Shown: piece by piece, positions 41,359 to 52,618 of the stretch
Numbering within the stretch: position 1 is the stretch's first letter
Layout of the letters: the number at the start of each line of letters is the position of its first letter
NCBI GenBank assembly: GCA_905221605.1
Contig: CAJNDS010002168.1
Span: forward strand, 915,765 to 979,764
Direction of reading: 5' to 3'
Length of the DNA stretch: 64,000 nt
Origin: Symbiodinium natans
Lineage: Eukaryota > Sar > Dinophyceae > Suessiales > Symbiodiniaceae
The notes under the pieces: generated by a model
The model's input: only the letters and a program-made list of their open reading frames with translations
What the model was told of the DNA's origin: nothing
The model's database searches: none
Program-made: the position numbers and the translations under genes

Positions 41359-42245
41359 GTGTGCAGCTTAGTTAAACCCTGAAGCCAGGGTTTAGGGTTT
41401 AGGGTTTAGGGTTTAGGGTTTCCTGGGGCAACCCTACCTGAAGGCTGCAGTGTAGTTCCTTTTTGGGTTGGTTAATACAGGGGATTCTAGTATACGACCC
41501 CAAGAAGGTACTACGTAGGAGCCTTTGGGTAAACCCTAGAAGCTGAAACGCTAAAACCTTAAACCCTAAAACCTGGAACCCTCAAACTCCAAGACCCTTA
41601 GACCCTAGAACCGGTGTGCAGCTTAGAGTTTTGGGGCTCAAGCGGGGCTTAGGCTTAAGGCTTGGGATTTAGGCCTGGGGGTTGCGGGCTTTCATGGCAG
41701 TTTAGGGTTTTGGGTTTAGGGGGTTTGGGGTTGCGGTTTACGGCGGACTCTGACGTGCTTGGACTTGGGGGGGTGCTTGGGGCATGCTTGCATTTGGGAT
41801 GTCGGGATCACGGAGGGTTTAAGGCCTCAGTGGTGCCACTAAACCCTGAACCCCAAACCCTGATGAGGACGTTCGGTGGATTGCGTCGGGGGGCTCGGAG
41901 ACTACAGGAGCTACAGATGGGGTTCCAAGGGCTTTAGGGCTTTAGAGTTTAGGGTTTCAGAGCCAGGGTTCAAGGTTTTAGGATTCGGGTTCTAGGGTCT
42001 GAGGGCTTAAGGCTTCAGAGTTTTGGGGTTCAAGGCCTTGAGGTTTTAGGGCTTTAGAATGTAGGGCCCTGCTCTCGACATTGGCCATCTTTGAAAAAGA
42101 GGCAAGAGGCCCCCACTCAATCTTGAACCCCCCCACCCCCCTGAAACAAACATAACCTAAACCCGTAACCTTTTTTACGCCACAATGCCAACAACTGAAA
42201 ACCCTACACCCTAAGCCCTAAACCCTCTACCCAATGCCCCAAAAG
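41359..42245. other. Degenerate G-rich repeats; no firm gene
   Basis: TTTAGGG 41389-41418, unique 41420-41530, then drifted G-rich repeats to 42065, then C-rich repeats. The 91-codon frame at 41662-41937 is mostly repeat translation. Confidence 0.6.
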
Positions 42246-42354
42246 CCGTCAGTGAGCGCAGGGCCGTGCAGTTTGGAAGCATCGCGCAGAGCCATCTTTG
42301 TCTCTATGGGCATCTCTCCAAACGCAGCTTTAAAAAAGCCATAGACACGAAGAG
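42246..42354 (+). CDS. Candidate internal exon, unknown protein
   Basis: Acceptor CCAAAAG and donor GTGGTT bound 109 bases, 35 residues: ERRAVQFGSIAQSHLCLYGH followed by a Lys-rich end. CCCTAAA repeats lie just upstream and a TTTAGGGG block just downstream. Confidence 0.4.
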
Positions 42355-42368
42355 GTGGTTTTGGGCTC

Positions 42369-42484
42369 CTAGGATTTAGGGGTTTAGGGGTTTAGGGGTT
42401 TAGGGGTTTAGGGGTTTAGGGGTTTAGGGGTTTAGGGGTTTAGGGGTTTAGGGGTTTAGGGGTTTAGGGGTTTAGGGGTTTAGA
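42369..42484 (+). repeat. Homogeneous 8-mer TTTAGGGG block
   Basis: About fourteen consecutive TTTAGGGG units, one base longer than the common 7-mer. A local expansion of one variant. Confidence 0.95.
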
Positions 42485-43109
42485 GGTTCAGATGTTTACA
42501 GGGGTTGAGGGTTCGGGGGTTTAGGAGTTTAGGGGTTCAGGGGTTCAGGGGTTTAGGGTTTTGGAGGTTCCGGGGTTTAGGGTTCAGGGTTTAGAGGTTT
42601 GGGAGGTTTAGGGCTGATGCTCCGAAGTTGATGTTTCGAGTCCGTTTAGGGTTTAGGGTTTAGAGTTTCGGGTTTAGGGTTTAGGGATTAGGGTTTAAGG
42701 TTTAGGGTACCTAAAAAAATCCTAAAACCTTCAACCCCAAGCCCAGGAGCCGAATCGTTGGCGCGGCGCAGTTAAGGCACCCTCAACCCTAAACCCTCAA
42801 CCCTAAACCCTAAGCCCGAAACCCTAAACCCTCAACCCTAAACCCTAAACCCTAAACCCTAAACCCTAAGCCCTAAGCCCAAACCGTGCAGGGCTTGGGG
42901 AAGAGAGCTCAGTTTGGGAGGGCTTACAGAGGGCTTAGGCGCCTTGGGGGTGGAAAGTTTGCTGTCCAGGGTTTGCGGCTTGGTGTTTAAGGCTTGGGGT
43001 TTAGGGTTTAGGGTTTAGGGTTTGGGGTTTAGGGTTTAGGGTTTAGGGTTTAGGGTTTAGGGTTTAGGGTTTCGGTTTTAGGGCTTAGGGTAGAGGAATT
43101 GGGCTAGGC
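42485..43109. repeat. Degenerate TTTAGGG and CCCTAAA tracts
   Basis: G-rich to 42710, C-rich 42780-42885, G-rich 42990-43090. The short unique pieces between them give no usable exon. Confidence 0.7.
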
Positions 43110-43513
43110 CTACAGCCGCCACAGGCTTTGCTGGACCCTGGCCGGAGCGTCCAAAAGTGTCAGGGCCTCTTTTGGATAAGCTGGGGTTGAGGGTGAAGTG
43201 GGTTGACTAGGATGGCCCATAGAACCATCAGAAGACCTTTCCTAGATATGATCTCTTGACCCCAAGAAGGGAAATAGAAAATGTTCCCAGGGCATTCCTA
43301 GTTTAAGCCTAAACCCTAAACCCTAAACCCTAAACCCTAAACCCTAAACCCTAAACCCTAAACCCTAAACCCTAAACCCTAAACCCTGAACCCTAAACCC
43401 TAAACCCTAAACCCTAAACCCTAAACCCTAAACCCTAAACCCTAAACCCTAAACCCTCTGGGGCTCAGAGAGACGGAGAGAGAAGCGGAGAAGACTTTCG
43501 GCCACCGCCTTGG
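43110..43513 (-). CDS. Two-exon pair ending in a stop, unknown protein
   Basis: Exon 43513-43455 (acceptor CCTAAG; KAVAESLLRFSLRLSEPQR; donor GTTTAG from the repeat) joins in phase to the terminal exon 43166-43110 (acceptor AAAGAG; ALTLLDAPARVQQSLWRL and stop). The intron starts with about 20 TTTAGGG units in sense. Upstream exons are not fixed. Confidence 0.42.
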
Positions 43514-43710
43514 CTTAGGGAGCCCAAACCCTAAACCCCAAACCTCAGGTGTAGGGCTTAGGGTTGAGGGATTAGGGTTGAGGGTTGAGGGTTGAGGGTT
43601 GAGGGATTAGGGTTGAGGGTTGAGGGTTTAGGGTTTAGGGTTTAGGGTTTAGGGTTTAGGGTTTAGGGTTTAGGGTTTAGGGTTTAGGGTTTAGGGTTTA
43701 GGGTTTAGGG
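43308..43710. repeat. CCCTAAA array, exon, TTGAGGG block and TTTAGGG array
   Basis: CCCTAAA 43308-43454, the exon above, TTGAGGG units 43564-43627, TTTAGGG 43628-43710. Outward-facing pair around the exon. Confidence 0.92.
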
Positions 43711-45867
43711 CTTGTCCCCAGGCCAGCGGCCAGCCTGGCCCTCCTCTGAAGCCCCCGCCCTAAACCCCAAAGGACCCCTAAGTCCAGCCCTAAACCCTAA
43801 ACCTTAAACCCCAAACCCTAAACATTAAACCCGAAACCCCAAACCCTAAACCCCAAACCCCAAACCCTAAACCCTAAACCCTAAACCCCAAACCCCAAAC
43901 CCCAAACCCTAAACCCTAAACCCTGAAGCACCCGAAGCCGACACCAAAGAGCGCTCCTCCGGGGATGCCGCCATTCTTCGGCGGCCTGCTTCCGACGCTT
44001 CGGCTTGGGATCAGGTTTAGGGTTTAGGGTCTCGGGTTTAGGGTTTAGGGTTTAGGGTTTAGGGTTTCGGGTTTAGGGGTAAGGGTTTAGGGTTTAGGGT
44101 GTGTAGAAGGGAAGCTCGCTGGTCAAGCACCCAGGCCGCTCGCTTGCGTTAGCATCTAGTCCCACCCCAACCACCCAAACTATTCTCATTTAGGGTTTAG
44201 GGTTCACCCCCCAAACCCCCCTCAAGGGGGGCTTTCTTGCTTTTTACTTCCTTCCGAACACTAAGAGGAAGAGTGCGGGGGTCCCAAAAGCCTCCTGAAG
44301 CGTGGGGCTTTTTGATGCTTTCGAATGAGGGGCGCCCAAAACCCTCGATTTCAATACTAAAAATCCCGCCCTCTTTGACGGGCCCCGGCGAGCCAGCGAA
44401 AGCGGTGGCAAAGCTGGCCAGCAGGCCAGTTGTTTCAAAAGGGCTTAGAGGTCCCAGGACCAGGTTTGTCCCACACCCAGAAAGGTCCCAGAAGAAGGGT
44501 CCAGAAATTCCCAGCAGGTTTCAGGGGGTCTCGATGGGGTTGCAGGTGAGGCTCAGGCCAAGGCGAGGGCCCACGGAAGGTTCTGGGGCTCTAAGGCGGG
44601 GTTAAGGGGGTCCAGGGGGGGGGGACCTCAACGGCTCGGAGTTTGGGGTCCTCATTAGAGGGCTGCAAATGGACAGCGGCGCTCTCGGCAATTCAGGGTT
44701 TAGGGTTAGGGTTTAGGGGTTGGGGTTTACGGTTTGGGTTTAGGGTACACACAACCGCAAACCCCCAGCCCTAAAACCCCAAAGGCATTAACTCTTTCGG
44801 GCACTCTCTAAGGGCTTTGCTAGGGTTTGGTGGCTTCCGGGGTGTGTGCGGGGTGCTTAGAGTTTAGGGCTTAGTGTAGGGTTTAGGGTTTAGGGCTTAG
44901 GGTTTCGGGCTTAGGGCCACCTCCCCGCCAACAAATAGTAAGAGTGCCTCTACAAGTAATTGCCTGATTGGGGTCCGTACCTTACTGGGGATACACCGGG
45001 GCATCTCAATGGGGTAATTACTTGGAGTGAGGGGGGGGGGGGGGGGGGCTTGCCTTACACCCGAGAGTCTAAAGCCTAAACCCTGAAATGCCAGCCGAAC
45101 TTCCGGGCAGCCTCCGCGTAGGGGCGCCGGAGGCGTACCGGCGCGCACGGAAGGTTCGGCTTGCCAAGGCTTCTTCTCAGATCTAAGGCTTCAGGGCCCT
45201 TGAGTTCAGGAGCTTTAGGGCTTAGGGCTTAGGGATCTTGAGTTCTTGGCCTGTTGGGTGGACAGTGGAACCTTTGTAATTATGAACAGGGTTTTGGGGA
45301 TTCTTGTGGTATATTTACAAAGAGACCATGAGGGAATACTACTAGCAAATTATTCCGACTCCCTTATTATCAGGCTCTGGCTGCCACGTTTCTGGCTGCC
45401 AGCTCCAGGTGAAAGCCTCGTATGCAAGCCAAGGACACCGCAAATGGCAATTCGCGCTTTTCTGTCGGAATTCGGAGCTTCAAAGGCCTAGACCCCGGAA
45501 ACCCTGAAACCCTTCAGCCCCTCATGAACCCCTAAGACCCCTGAACCCGCAAAAAACCCCATACCCTGCATGGAGGTTCATGGGTAGTCATATCTGGGGT
45601 TTTCAGTGGGATGACTACAGTTACAAAAGGTTGTAACCTTACTTAGGGTACCTATAGCCCTACTTGTAACCCTAAACCCTAAACCCCCCCAAACCCTGCA
45701 CCCATGAAATTTCAAGTACGAAAGCAAAGAGGTCTCCCTCTGAAACCTGCGAGGTGAGGTGTGCGAGTAGGCCCGCCCCCACCGCCCAAGTAGGGTTTAG
45801 GGTTTAGGGTTTGGGATTGAGGATTTAGGATTTAGGGTTTAGGGTTTAGGCCCTTAGGGCTCCTTAC
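43711..45867. other. Repeats and GC-rich spacers with ambiguous exons
   Basis: Mixed CCCTAAA/CCCCAAA 43755-43925; a spacer 43926-44012 open in nearly all six frames; TTTAGGG 44013-44100; unique 44105-44690 with an unsupported 122-codon plus frame; 22 G near 45028-45049. Minus-strand segments after GGCAAG (45162, ending GTTTAGG) and after TTTGAAG (45478, reading LRIPTEKRELPFAVSLACIR) are plausible exons. 45246-45491 holds an overlapping plus frame. No choice is made. Confidence 0.4.
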
Positions 45868-45950
45868 CGAAGAAGAACAGGCTCCTGTTGATTTTCCGCG
45901 GCCTCAGACGCAGTGGCTTGTGCTGCGGGCTGGCCAGCCGAAGTCGGTAA
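45868..45950 (-). CDS. Candidate internal exon, frame ambiguous
   Basis: Acceptor GCTTGCAG and donor GTAAGG give 83 bases; one frame is open throughout (LPTSAGQPAAQATASEAAEN). A second frame, which would join in phase to the exon pair at 46110-47696, begins TDFGWPARSTSHC and needs an earlier donor (GTCTGA). That frame contains DFG, but this alone does not show a kinase. Confidence 0.4.
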
Positions 45951-46109
45951 CTGCAAGCAACGCTGGGGTTTCCGAAACGAGGGGGTACTTTATTGGCGGT
46001 CCTTACTATAAGAGAATCCTACGATTTGGGGGTTTACTTTAGGGGTCCCTCATTTTCGTAAACCCCGACGCGGGTTTTGGGACTTCTTGGAATGTCCCAC
46101 CCTCACTAC

Positions 46110-47696
46110 ATCTCCCAACGCGGCGTCCCCTGCCCCATGACAATGGGGAGGGGCTGCCGCAACCCGCCACCATTTTGGTCCACCGGGCGATCGTGGATCA
46201 CATCCACATAGTCCTTCGCTGGATGGGAGAGGGCTCTGCACATCATGTATCAGGCAGCTAGGTTAAACCCTAAATCCTAACCCTACACCGGTTGCGCCAC
46301 CAGCCACTCAGGATGAAAAGAGCACCTTTGTGTGCTTCATTCACGGGGCTTATAAGAGGAGCCAACACAAGGGGGAATAATCTATCGTTGGGCGAAAGGG
46401 CCTACGCTCAGGACGGTTGAGGGTATAAGGTTTGGCGTGCAAGGTTTAGGACCAGCGTAGCGCCACGGGCCTGAATCCCAAACACAATGACAGACGTCGA
46501 GAACATGGCAATTGCAGGGTTGAGGGCTGAAGGTTTAAGGTTCAGATCGTTTAACAACATTTACATACGACTTGTCTTCCAGCCTCTTTCATGCTGATGC
46601 CGTGCTGTTTGACTGCATCTGGGACGTTAGGCACAAGCTGAACGACCCACCCCCAGTTCAACCTCTCACAGAGCTTCGTCCGAATCACCTTCAACCTTTC
46701 TGCCGAAACCCTCCGAAACCCCAAGCAGAGACACTTTCATGAGGTACTGGGCACCCAGGCCCCTGAACAATGGCACCCCCTAAACCTGAACCCGAAATCC
46801 TCCCAAATCCCACAACTCCCCAACCCCGAACCCGTAGGCTAGACTGCTGCGACCAGGGCGTCTTGACAGTGGAGGTTATTCCGGAAGTTCTCCTGAGCAG
46901 CTGATAGCTCTGTGCTGCTTGCGGCCATGGCTTTCTGGGAGCGTGAGGTTTCCCCCGGAAACCCCAAAAGCCCTAAACCCTAAACCCCAAGAAACCTAAA
47001 CCCTAAACCCTAAACCAAGAAACCTAAACCCTAAACCCTGAACTTCAAAACTCAGGTCCCAGAGCCCTGGACCGTGGTTTGACGCAGTGGATAGGGTTTA
47101 GGGTTTAGGGTTTAGGGTTTAGGGCTTAGGGTTTAGGGTTTAGGGTTTAGGGTTTAGGGCTTTAGGGTTTAGGGTTTAGGACGTTTAGGAGTCTCGGAAC
47201 CATGATCTTAAGGGCTATAAAATACCTGATTCCCCTGTATGGCCCCTAAAAAACATCTTAAAGAGTCCCTTTTTCCCTAAACCCTAAACCCTAAACCCTA
47301 AACCCTAAACCCTAAACCCTAAACCCTAAACCCTAAACCCTGAACCCTCACCCCCTAAAGAATCCCGAAGGTCTCTTAAAAGGGCCGCTCCTTTCGTCCC
47401 TTGATGATCCCAAAATCAGGTTTAGGGCGTACAGCCCGCCTGCGATCCGGGAAAAAACCCAAACACCTAAACCCCAAACTTTAAACCCCAAACATGTAAA
47501 CCCCAAACCCTAAACCCCAAACATGTAAACCCCAAACCCTAAACCGCAAACCCTAAACCCTAAACCCCAAACCCTGAACCCCAAACCCTAAACCCTAACC
47601 GGGCCACCTTTGGGTGCTGGTAGTCATCGGCGTTGCAGGGCCAATCCGACTCGATGCGACACACTGGCTCTGCAGCTGCGTAGGCATTCCTGGGCT
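46110..47696 (-). CDS. Two-exon pair, unknown protein (partial)
   Basis: Exon 47696-47600 (acceptor CCGAAG; EPVCRIESDWPCNADDYQHP then KVA; donor GTTAGG) joins in phase to exon 46235-46110 (acceptor TGTGCAG; LSHPAKDYVDVIHDRPVDQN, then a Gly/Pro-rich part; donor GTAGTG). The 1,364-bp intron carries CCCTAAA and TTTAGGG arrays. A plus-strand candidate exon lies inside this intron. Not recognised. Confidence 0.42.
46583..46742 (+). CDS. Candidate terminal exon, unknown protein
   Basis: After a strong acceptor (ACTTGTCTTCCAG) 52 codons run to a TGA: LFHADAVLFDCIWDVRHKLN, then a Pro-rich part (DPPPVQPLTELRPNHLQPFC). It would overlap the intron of the minus-strand pair at 46110-47696, so one of the two calls may be wrong. 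Confidence 0.38.
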
Positions 47697-48815
47697 CTTC
47701 GGGTTTAGGGTTTAGGGTGTAGGGTTTAGGGCTTAGGGCTTAGGGCTTCGGGCTTCGGGCTTCGGGCTTCGGATTCGGGCTTAGGGCTGAGGGCTTAGGG
47801 CTTAGGGCTGAGGGCTTAGGGCTTAGGGCTTAAAGGATTTCGGGAGGGCTGCGAAACAGCCGAAGGGTCTCGCCACATCTCACAGAGCCCACGTCCGCAT
47901 CTTCGACGTTCCTTGGGTTGGGAGTTTCGAGCTTTAAGAGTTTCGAGCTTTAGGGGTTTAGGGCTTTAGGGCTTTAGGGCTCTAGGGCTCTAGGGCTTTA
48001 GGGCTTTAGGGCTTTAGGGCTTTAGGGCTCTAGGGCTTTAGGGGTTTAGGGGTTTAGGGGTTTAGCGGCTTAGGGGTTTAGGGGTTTAGGGGTTTAGCGG
48101 TTTAGGGGTTTAGGGGCTTAGGGTTACGGGCTTAGGAGCTTAGGGGTTTTAGGGTTTGGTCTCACGCGGGTGCTGCTCTCCTGTGCGGCTCCGGGGTTTG
48201 GCTTGGCTTGGTTCTGCCCTTTTTTTACACTATTACCCCAAACCCCAAATACCTTTTGGAGGAACCATAACTTACCCTAAGCCCTATCCTAGTGCTTCGG
48301 GGTCTCGGGGTTTTGGGGTTTTGGGGTTTCCGGGTTTTGGGTTATTCGGGAGTAAACTCAGGACCCTGACTTCACCCAAATCCCCAAACCCTGAAACCTC
48401 TCAAGCCCTAAACTGCCGACTCCGAACCCCTAAAACCCCGAAACCCCGAAATCCCCAAACCCCCAAACCCCTAAACCCCTAAACCCTAAACCCCTAAGCC
48501 CCTAAACCCCTAAGGCCCTAAACCCCTAAACCCCTAACCCTAAACCCTAAACCCTAAACCCTAGCCCTAAACCCTAAACCCTAAACCCCTAAACCCCAAA
48601 CCCTAAACCCCTGCACCCTATCCCTCCCGAGGCGCCCGGTGAAGCGCGACGGCTGCTTCGGCCCGCGCTCTCCCCAGGCATGGCCCGGAAGGCGCCGCCC
48701 CTCTAAAGAAGGTTTCGGGTTTGGGGTTTGGGGTTCAGGGTTTAGGGTTTCGGGTTCAGGGTTTAAGGTTCAGGTTTAGGGTTTAGTCCCACACGGGCAT
48801 TGGTCTCCAGCGCAG
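47697..48815. repeat. Blocks of GGGCTTA, TCTAGGGC, TTTAGGGG and CCCTAAA variants
   Basis: GGGCTTA/GGGCTTC units 47725-47835, GGGCTTTA and GGGCTCTA units 47945-48045, TTTAGGGG 48045-48120, unique to 48360, C-rich repeats 48365-48610. A micro-exon-like plus segment (AHVRIFDVPW) follows CTCACAG at 47884. Confidence 0.75.
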
Positions 48816-48860
48816 GCTTTAAGGTGCGAATAAACAGGGTGGACCTCCTGTTTTTCTTCG
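48816..48860 (+). CDS. Candidate small internal exon, unknown protein
   Basis: 45 bases between acceptor AGCGCAG and donor GTGCCG encode FKVRINRVDLLFFF. Too short for a family call. Confidence 0.33.
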
Positions 48861-49579
48861 GTGCCGTTAGGGTTTAGGGTGCGGGGGTTTAGGGTTTGGG
48901 TTTAGGGTTTCGGGTTTCGGGTTTTTGTTTGGGGTTTGGGGTTTGGGGTTTAGGGGACCCAAGGACTGGGATGCACCTTTCACTTCCCTGAAGCCCTTAG
49001 GCCCTAAAGCCCTGAACCCCTAAACCCTACAACCCTAAAACTTGGGATGCTCCCCTTATACTAACAGTCCTTGATAGGGATTCTAGTACCCCCCCAAGAC
49101 AATCCCTATTAAGGACTGTCAGTATAAGGGGGAACGTCCCAACCTAAAACCCTGGACCCTAGGCCCTGAAGCCCTAGAGTTTTCAGGACCTAGAGCCATG
49201 GAGGCCTAAAGCCCTGAAGTGCCTGAACCCTGAACCCCTAGAAACCCTAAACACCCTGTAAACGCTTAAACCCTGTCTGCAAACCTGATTGGGCATCTTA
49301 CTCTGAGTGCAGGTACATTAGTTCAGGGCTATGTATGGGTGCCTGAAGGGTGGACATGTCATGAAATGACAAAGTAAATAAGTGAGAAAAAAAGACATGA
49401 AGCCCCCGCCCCGCCCTCTCCCCTGCCCGCCCCAAAGAGCAAACAAAACCCTAAAACCCACTCCCCAAACCCCAATCCCCAACCCTAAACCCCAAACCCT
49501 GAACCCCAAACCCTAAACCCCAAACCCTAAACCCCAAACCCTAAACCCCAAACCCAACCAAACGCCCCTCCACACAGAC
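48861..49579. other. Repeats and an intact foldback element; no gene
   Basis: G-rich repeats 48867-48955; unique and C-rich to 49040; MITE-B 49041-49142; degenerate repeats to 49440; CCCCAAA/CCCTAAA 49450-49560. Confidence 0.7.
49041..49142. mobile_element. Intact MITE-B foldback element
   Basis: About 102 bp with near-perfect 42-bp inverted arms: TTGGGATGCTCCCCTTATAC, then AACAGTCCTT and ATAGGGATT at the left, and the complement at the right (about 49101-49142). No coding capacity. Reference copy for the interrupted ones at 4148 and 24074. Confidence 0.8.
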
Positions 49580-49633
49580 CTCCAGGCCAGTGCCACGCCC
49601 CACGAAGTAGGCCAAGCCGACGCAGGTGGCGTT
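49580..49633 (-). CDS. Candidate internal exon, unknown protein
   Basis: Exactly 18 codons, NATCVGLAYFVGRGTGLE, between acceptor CTACCCAG and donor GTCTGT. The plus strand is stopped in the frame checked. Confidence 0.42.
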
Positions 49634-50269
49634 CTGGGTAGGGGTTTAGGGTTCAGGGTTCAGGGTTCAGGGTTCAGGGTTCAGGGTTCAGGGTTCAGAG
49701 TTGAGTGTGTGGGTTTAGAGTGATTTCGCGGGTCATACGGGTAGCAACGTAGAGCTATATGACTCTAGTTGAGGGTCTTAGAACCGTTCTTCCAGCTGCA
49801 CCCGAACCTTCAAGTTATGGGGCCGAGCCCAGAGACCCGGGATATTCCCAGAGTTTAAGGACTGTTCCTTCTATGACCTTTCGGGGCCCTTCTTTCTACA
49901 ACTTAAACCGAAGATTCCTTCAATGTTCGGGATCCTTTCCTCGACAATTTGACAGGAACACTCCTTCAACAATAGTTCGGCATCCCTGCTGACGACTTTT
50001 GTAAGGGGATCCTTCTATGTGGGGATCTAGATTAAGGACCCCCCTATTTTCGTAAACCCCCAAGTAGAAGTGCTCACAAGAAAAACGTTTTGTTAGGGTC
50101 CTGGCGTTGCTATGCCTATGACTTTTGCCACCAGGGTTGATGCCCCGAGGCCAAAACCCCAAAAGAAACCCTAAACCCTCAACCCTAAGCCCTAAACCCT
50201 AAACCCTAAACCCCAAACCCCTAGACCCGCAACCGATACAAAATCCTCGTCTTCGGCTGGCCTCTCCAG
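49634..50269. other. TTCAGGG block and drifted CCTTC...GGG repeats; no gene
   Basis: TTCAGGG units 49647-49698. From about 49790 to 50020 short drifted units of the type CCTTCTATGACCTTTCGGG recur. CCCTAAA 50165-50215. The 77- and 80-codon frames here are repeat-derived. Confidence 0.6.
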
Positions 50270-50342
50270 CACAGCGGGAGGTGAAGGAGTTGTTGGAAAT
50301 CTCGTTGTTGATGGAGGGCTTGGCCTGCCCCCAAGCATTTAG
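50270..50342 (+). CDS. Candidate internal exon, unknown protein
   Basis: Acceptor CCTCTCCAG, donor GTGGGG; 23 residues, QREVKELLEISLLMEGLACP and QAF, with a helical, leucine-rich pattern. TTTAGGG starts about 25 bp downstream. Confidence 0.45.
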
Positions 50343-50965
50343 GTGGGGTTTGAAGAGGTTTCAGGAGGGTTTAGGGTTTAGGGTTTCGGGTTTAGGGTTT
50401 AGGGTTTAGGGTTAAGGGTTTAGGGTTTAGGGTTTAGGGTTTAGGGTTTAGGGGTCAGGGTTTAGGGTTTGGGGGACCAAAGGATTTCAGGCTCCAACAA
50501 TTTGGAATCGAGGGTTTTAGTTCCTGGGGTGCTACTGGGAGGATTCCGGATTTGTGGATTTAGGGATGAAGGGATCAAGGGACTAAGGTTTGAGGGTTTA
50601 GCTTTTAGTTTTGAGGGTTTAGGGTTTAAGGGTTTTGGGGTGCTAGGGCTCTTGCAGTTTTGGGGGGTGCTTCGGGTGTGTAGAGAGTACACACACGCAG
50701 CAGATAGTATCTGTTCCCACTGCAAGTATTCCAAAGCCTCCCCCCCAGCAAGTCTCTGAGGCACCACACATCCCGAAACTGCGACAAGAAACTAACAACC
50801 AGCCCACACACACCCTACCACCCTGAACCTGAAACTCTAAACCCTAAACCTCAAACGCTAAATCCCAAACTCTAAACCCCAAACCCTAAACCTCAAACCC
50901 TAAACCCCTAGATTCCAAACCCGAAACCCCAAACCCTAAGCCCCAAACCCTAAACCCAGAGTAAG
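50343..50965. other. TTTAGGG array, unique DNA, C-rich repeats
   Basis: TTTAGGG variants 50369-50470; unique 50471-50820 with overlapping frames on both strands. A minus-strand segment after TTGTCGCAG reads GGEALEYLQWEQILSAA and is a possible exon near 50690-50781. CCCTAAA/CCCCAAA 50825-50960. Confidence 0.45.
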
Positions 50966-51071
50966 ACCCGTCCGCGCCCCGGCGTGTGGTCGGTGGAGCA
51001 GCGCGAAGGTGAGGACGGTGTCTGTGCCATTTGGCAGGTCGGAGAAGGGTGCGGTCGCAAGTTCACCTCAG
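50966..51071 (+). CDS. Candidate internal exon, unknown protein
   Basis: 35 residues after AGTAAG and before donor GTGCTC: RPRPGVWSVEQREGEDGVCA then IWQVGEGCGRKFTS. A weaker internal AG and GT exist but would leave a 29-base intron. Not recognised. Confidence 0.42.
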
Positions 51072-51088
51072 GTGCTCAGGGTTTCGGG

Positions 51089-51333
51089 TTGAGAATTTAC
51101 CTGAAGGTACATGGGTAGTTTTAAGTAGAGGTATAAGAACCCTACATAAGGTTATAGGCAATTAGAAAGTTCCCCTACTCATCACCTCACTTGAGAATTT
51201 ACCTGCAGGTACATGGGCAGTTTTAAGCAGAGGTATAGGTACCCTATACAAACAAGGTTATAGCCAGTTAGAAATCATCTTACCTTACTCATCACCTCAC
51301 TTTAACTGCCCATGAACCTCCAAGTAGGGGTGA
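51089..51333. repeat. 103-bp tandem pair with a MITE-A-like end
   Basis: TTGAGAATTTACCTG...CATCACCTCAC occurs at 51089-51191 and 51192-51302 with a few changes. The right edge is AACTGCCCATGAACCTCCAA, the inverted complement of the left CTGAAGGTACATGGGTAGTT region. Confidence 0.65.
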
Positions 51334-52618
51334 CGGGTTCAGGGTCGGTTGAGGAACCCTGACCCCAAACCCTAAAGGGTTTAGGGTTGAAGGTTCGGGC
51401 TTGGGGATCGGGCTTGGGGCTTAGCGCCCAGGGCTCAAGGCTTAGGGCTTCGCTAATCCTGAAACCCGAATCACCAAGTTTAGTTCCATAGCAACCCTGC
51501 CACGAAAGCCAAACTCCAAACTCCCAGCAGCTGAGTGGCTGAAGACCTGATGCTGGTCGCCATGGGACATGCCCAATCCTGGGCTTTGGGGTTTCGGGTT
51601 TGGGGTTTAGGGTTTCGGGTTCAGGGTTTAGGGCTTCGGGTTTCAGGCTAGATTTAGGACTCAGGGTTCCCATGAATCTTCCAGCAGGGTGTCGAACTCT
51701 CGGCCCTGACTTGGGGGCTCCATTATGGCATGTACTCCTTGCAGACTCCGGGTTTAGGGTTTAGGGTTTAGGGTTAGGATTCAATTAGGGTTTAGGGTTT
51801 AGGGTTTAGGTGTCAGCCACCACCTCTACGAATTCATCGGCTTCTGGGGTTTCCCTCTGAAAGAAGGAGCACGGATGGGGTTGCCACGAAGCGTCTGTTG
51901 GACTCCCGCCCATTGCTCATGAGGTTCCGCGACACCTAGCTGTTTATTGGGTTTAGGGTTTTAGGGTTTAGGGTTGGGGCTTAAGGGTTAAGGGTTTAGG
52001 GGTTTAGGGTTTAGGGTTTAGGGGTTTAGGGGTTTAGGGGTTTAGGGGTTTAGGGGTTGAGGGTTTAGGGTTTAGGGTTTAGGGTTTAGGGTTTAGGGTT
52101 TAGGGTTTAAGGTTTAGGGTTTACCATCCTCAAAAGGCCTTAACATCCAAAGCTCAAGCCCCAACCCCTGCTCAAGCCAGGGTGGCTCCCCTTCCTTGGC
52201 CACTGTTTAGGGTTTCGGGTTCAGGGTTCAGGGTTTAGGGTTTAGGGTTTAGGGTTTAGGGTTTAGGGTTTAGGGTTTGGGGTTTAGGGTTTAGGGTTTA
52301 GGGTGCCTGGATGTGGGGCTGGCGCCCCAGGCCCTAAAACTGCGACAAGGAAGTCTCAGAACTTAAGATGCGGAACGCTCTCTAGCAACGCATAAGGCGC
52401 AAGAAGCAAAGCACCGGGCAGGAGACGAGAACCCACATCAGACGCAAGGTGAGCGACACGACACGAGAGACGGCACGCAGGCGCGAGATAGGGTTTAGGG
52501 TTTAGGGTTTTGGGTTTAGAGGTTTGGGAGGTTTAGAGTTTAGGCTTTAGGGTTTAGGGTTTAGGGTTTAGGGTTTAGGGTTTAGTGTTTAGGGTTTAGG
52601 GTTTAGGGTTTAGGGCAG
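51334..52618. other. Repeats and ambiguous exon segments
   Basis: G-rich repeats 51590-51670, unique 51680-51750 and 51810-51945, TTTAGGG/TTTAGGGG 51950-52120, TTTAGGG 52205-52305 and 52492-52615. A minus-strand segment 51737-51661 (after CTGCAAG, ending in a stop) and a plus-strand segment 51817-51922 (after TGTCAG; HHLYEFIGFWGFPLKEGARM, ending in a stop) cannot both be terminal exons easily. Confidence 0.45.
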
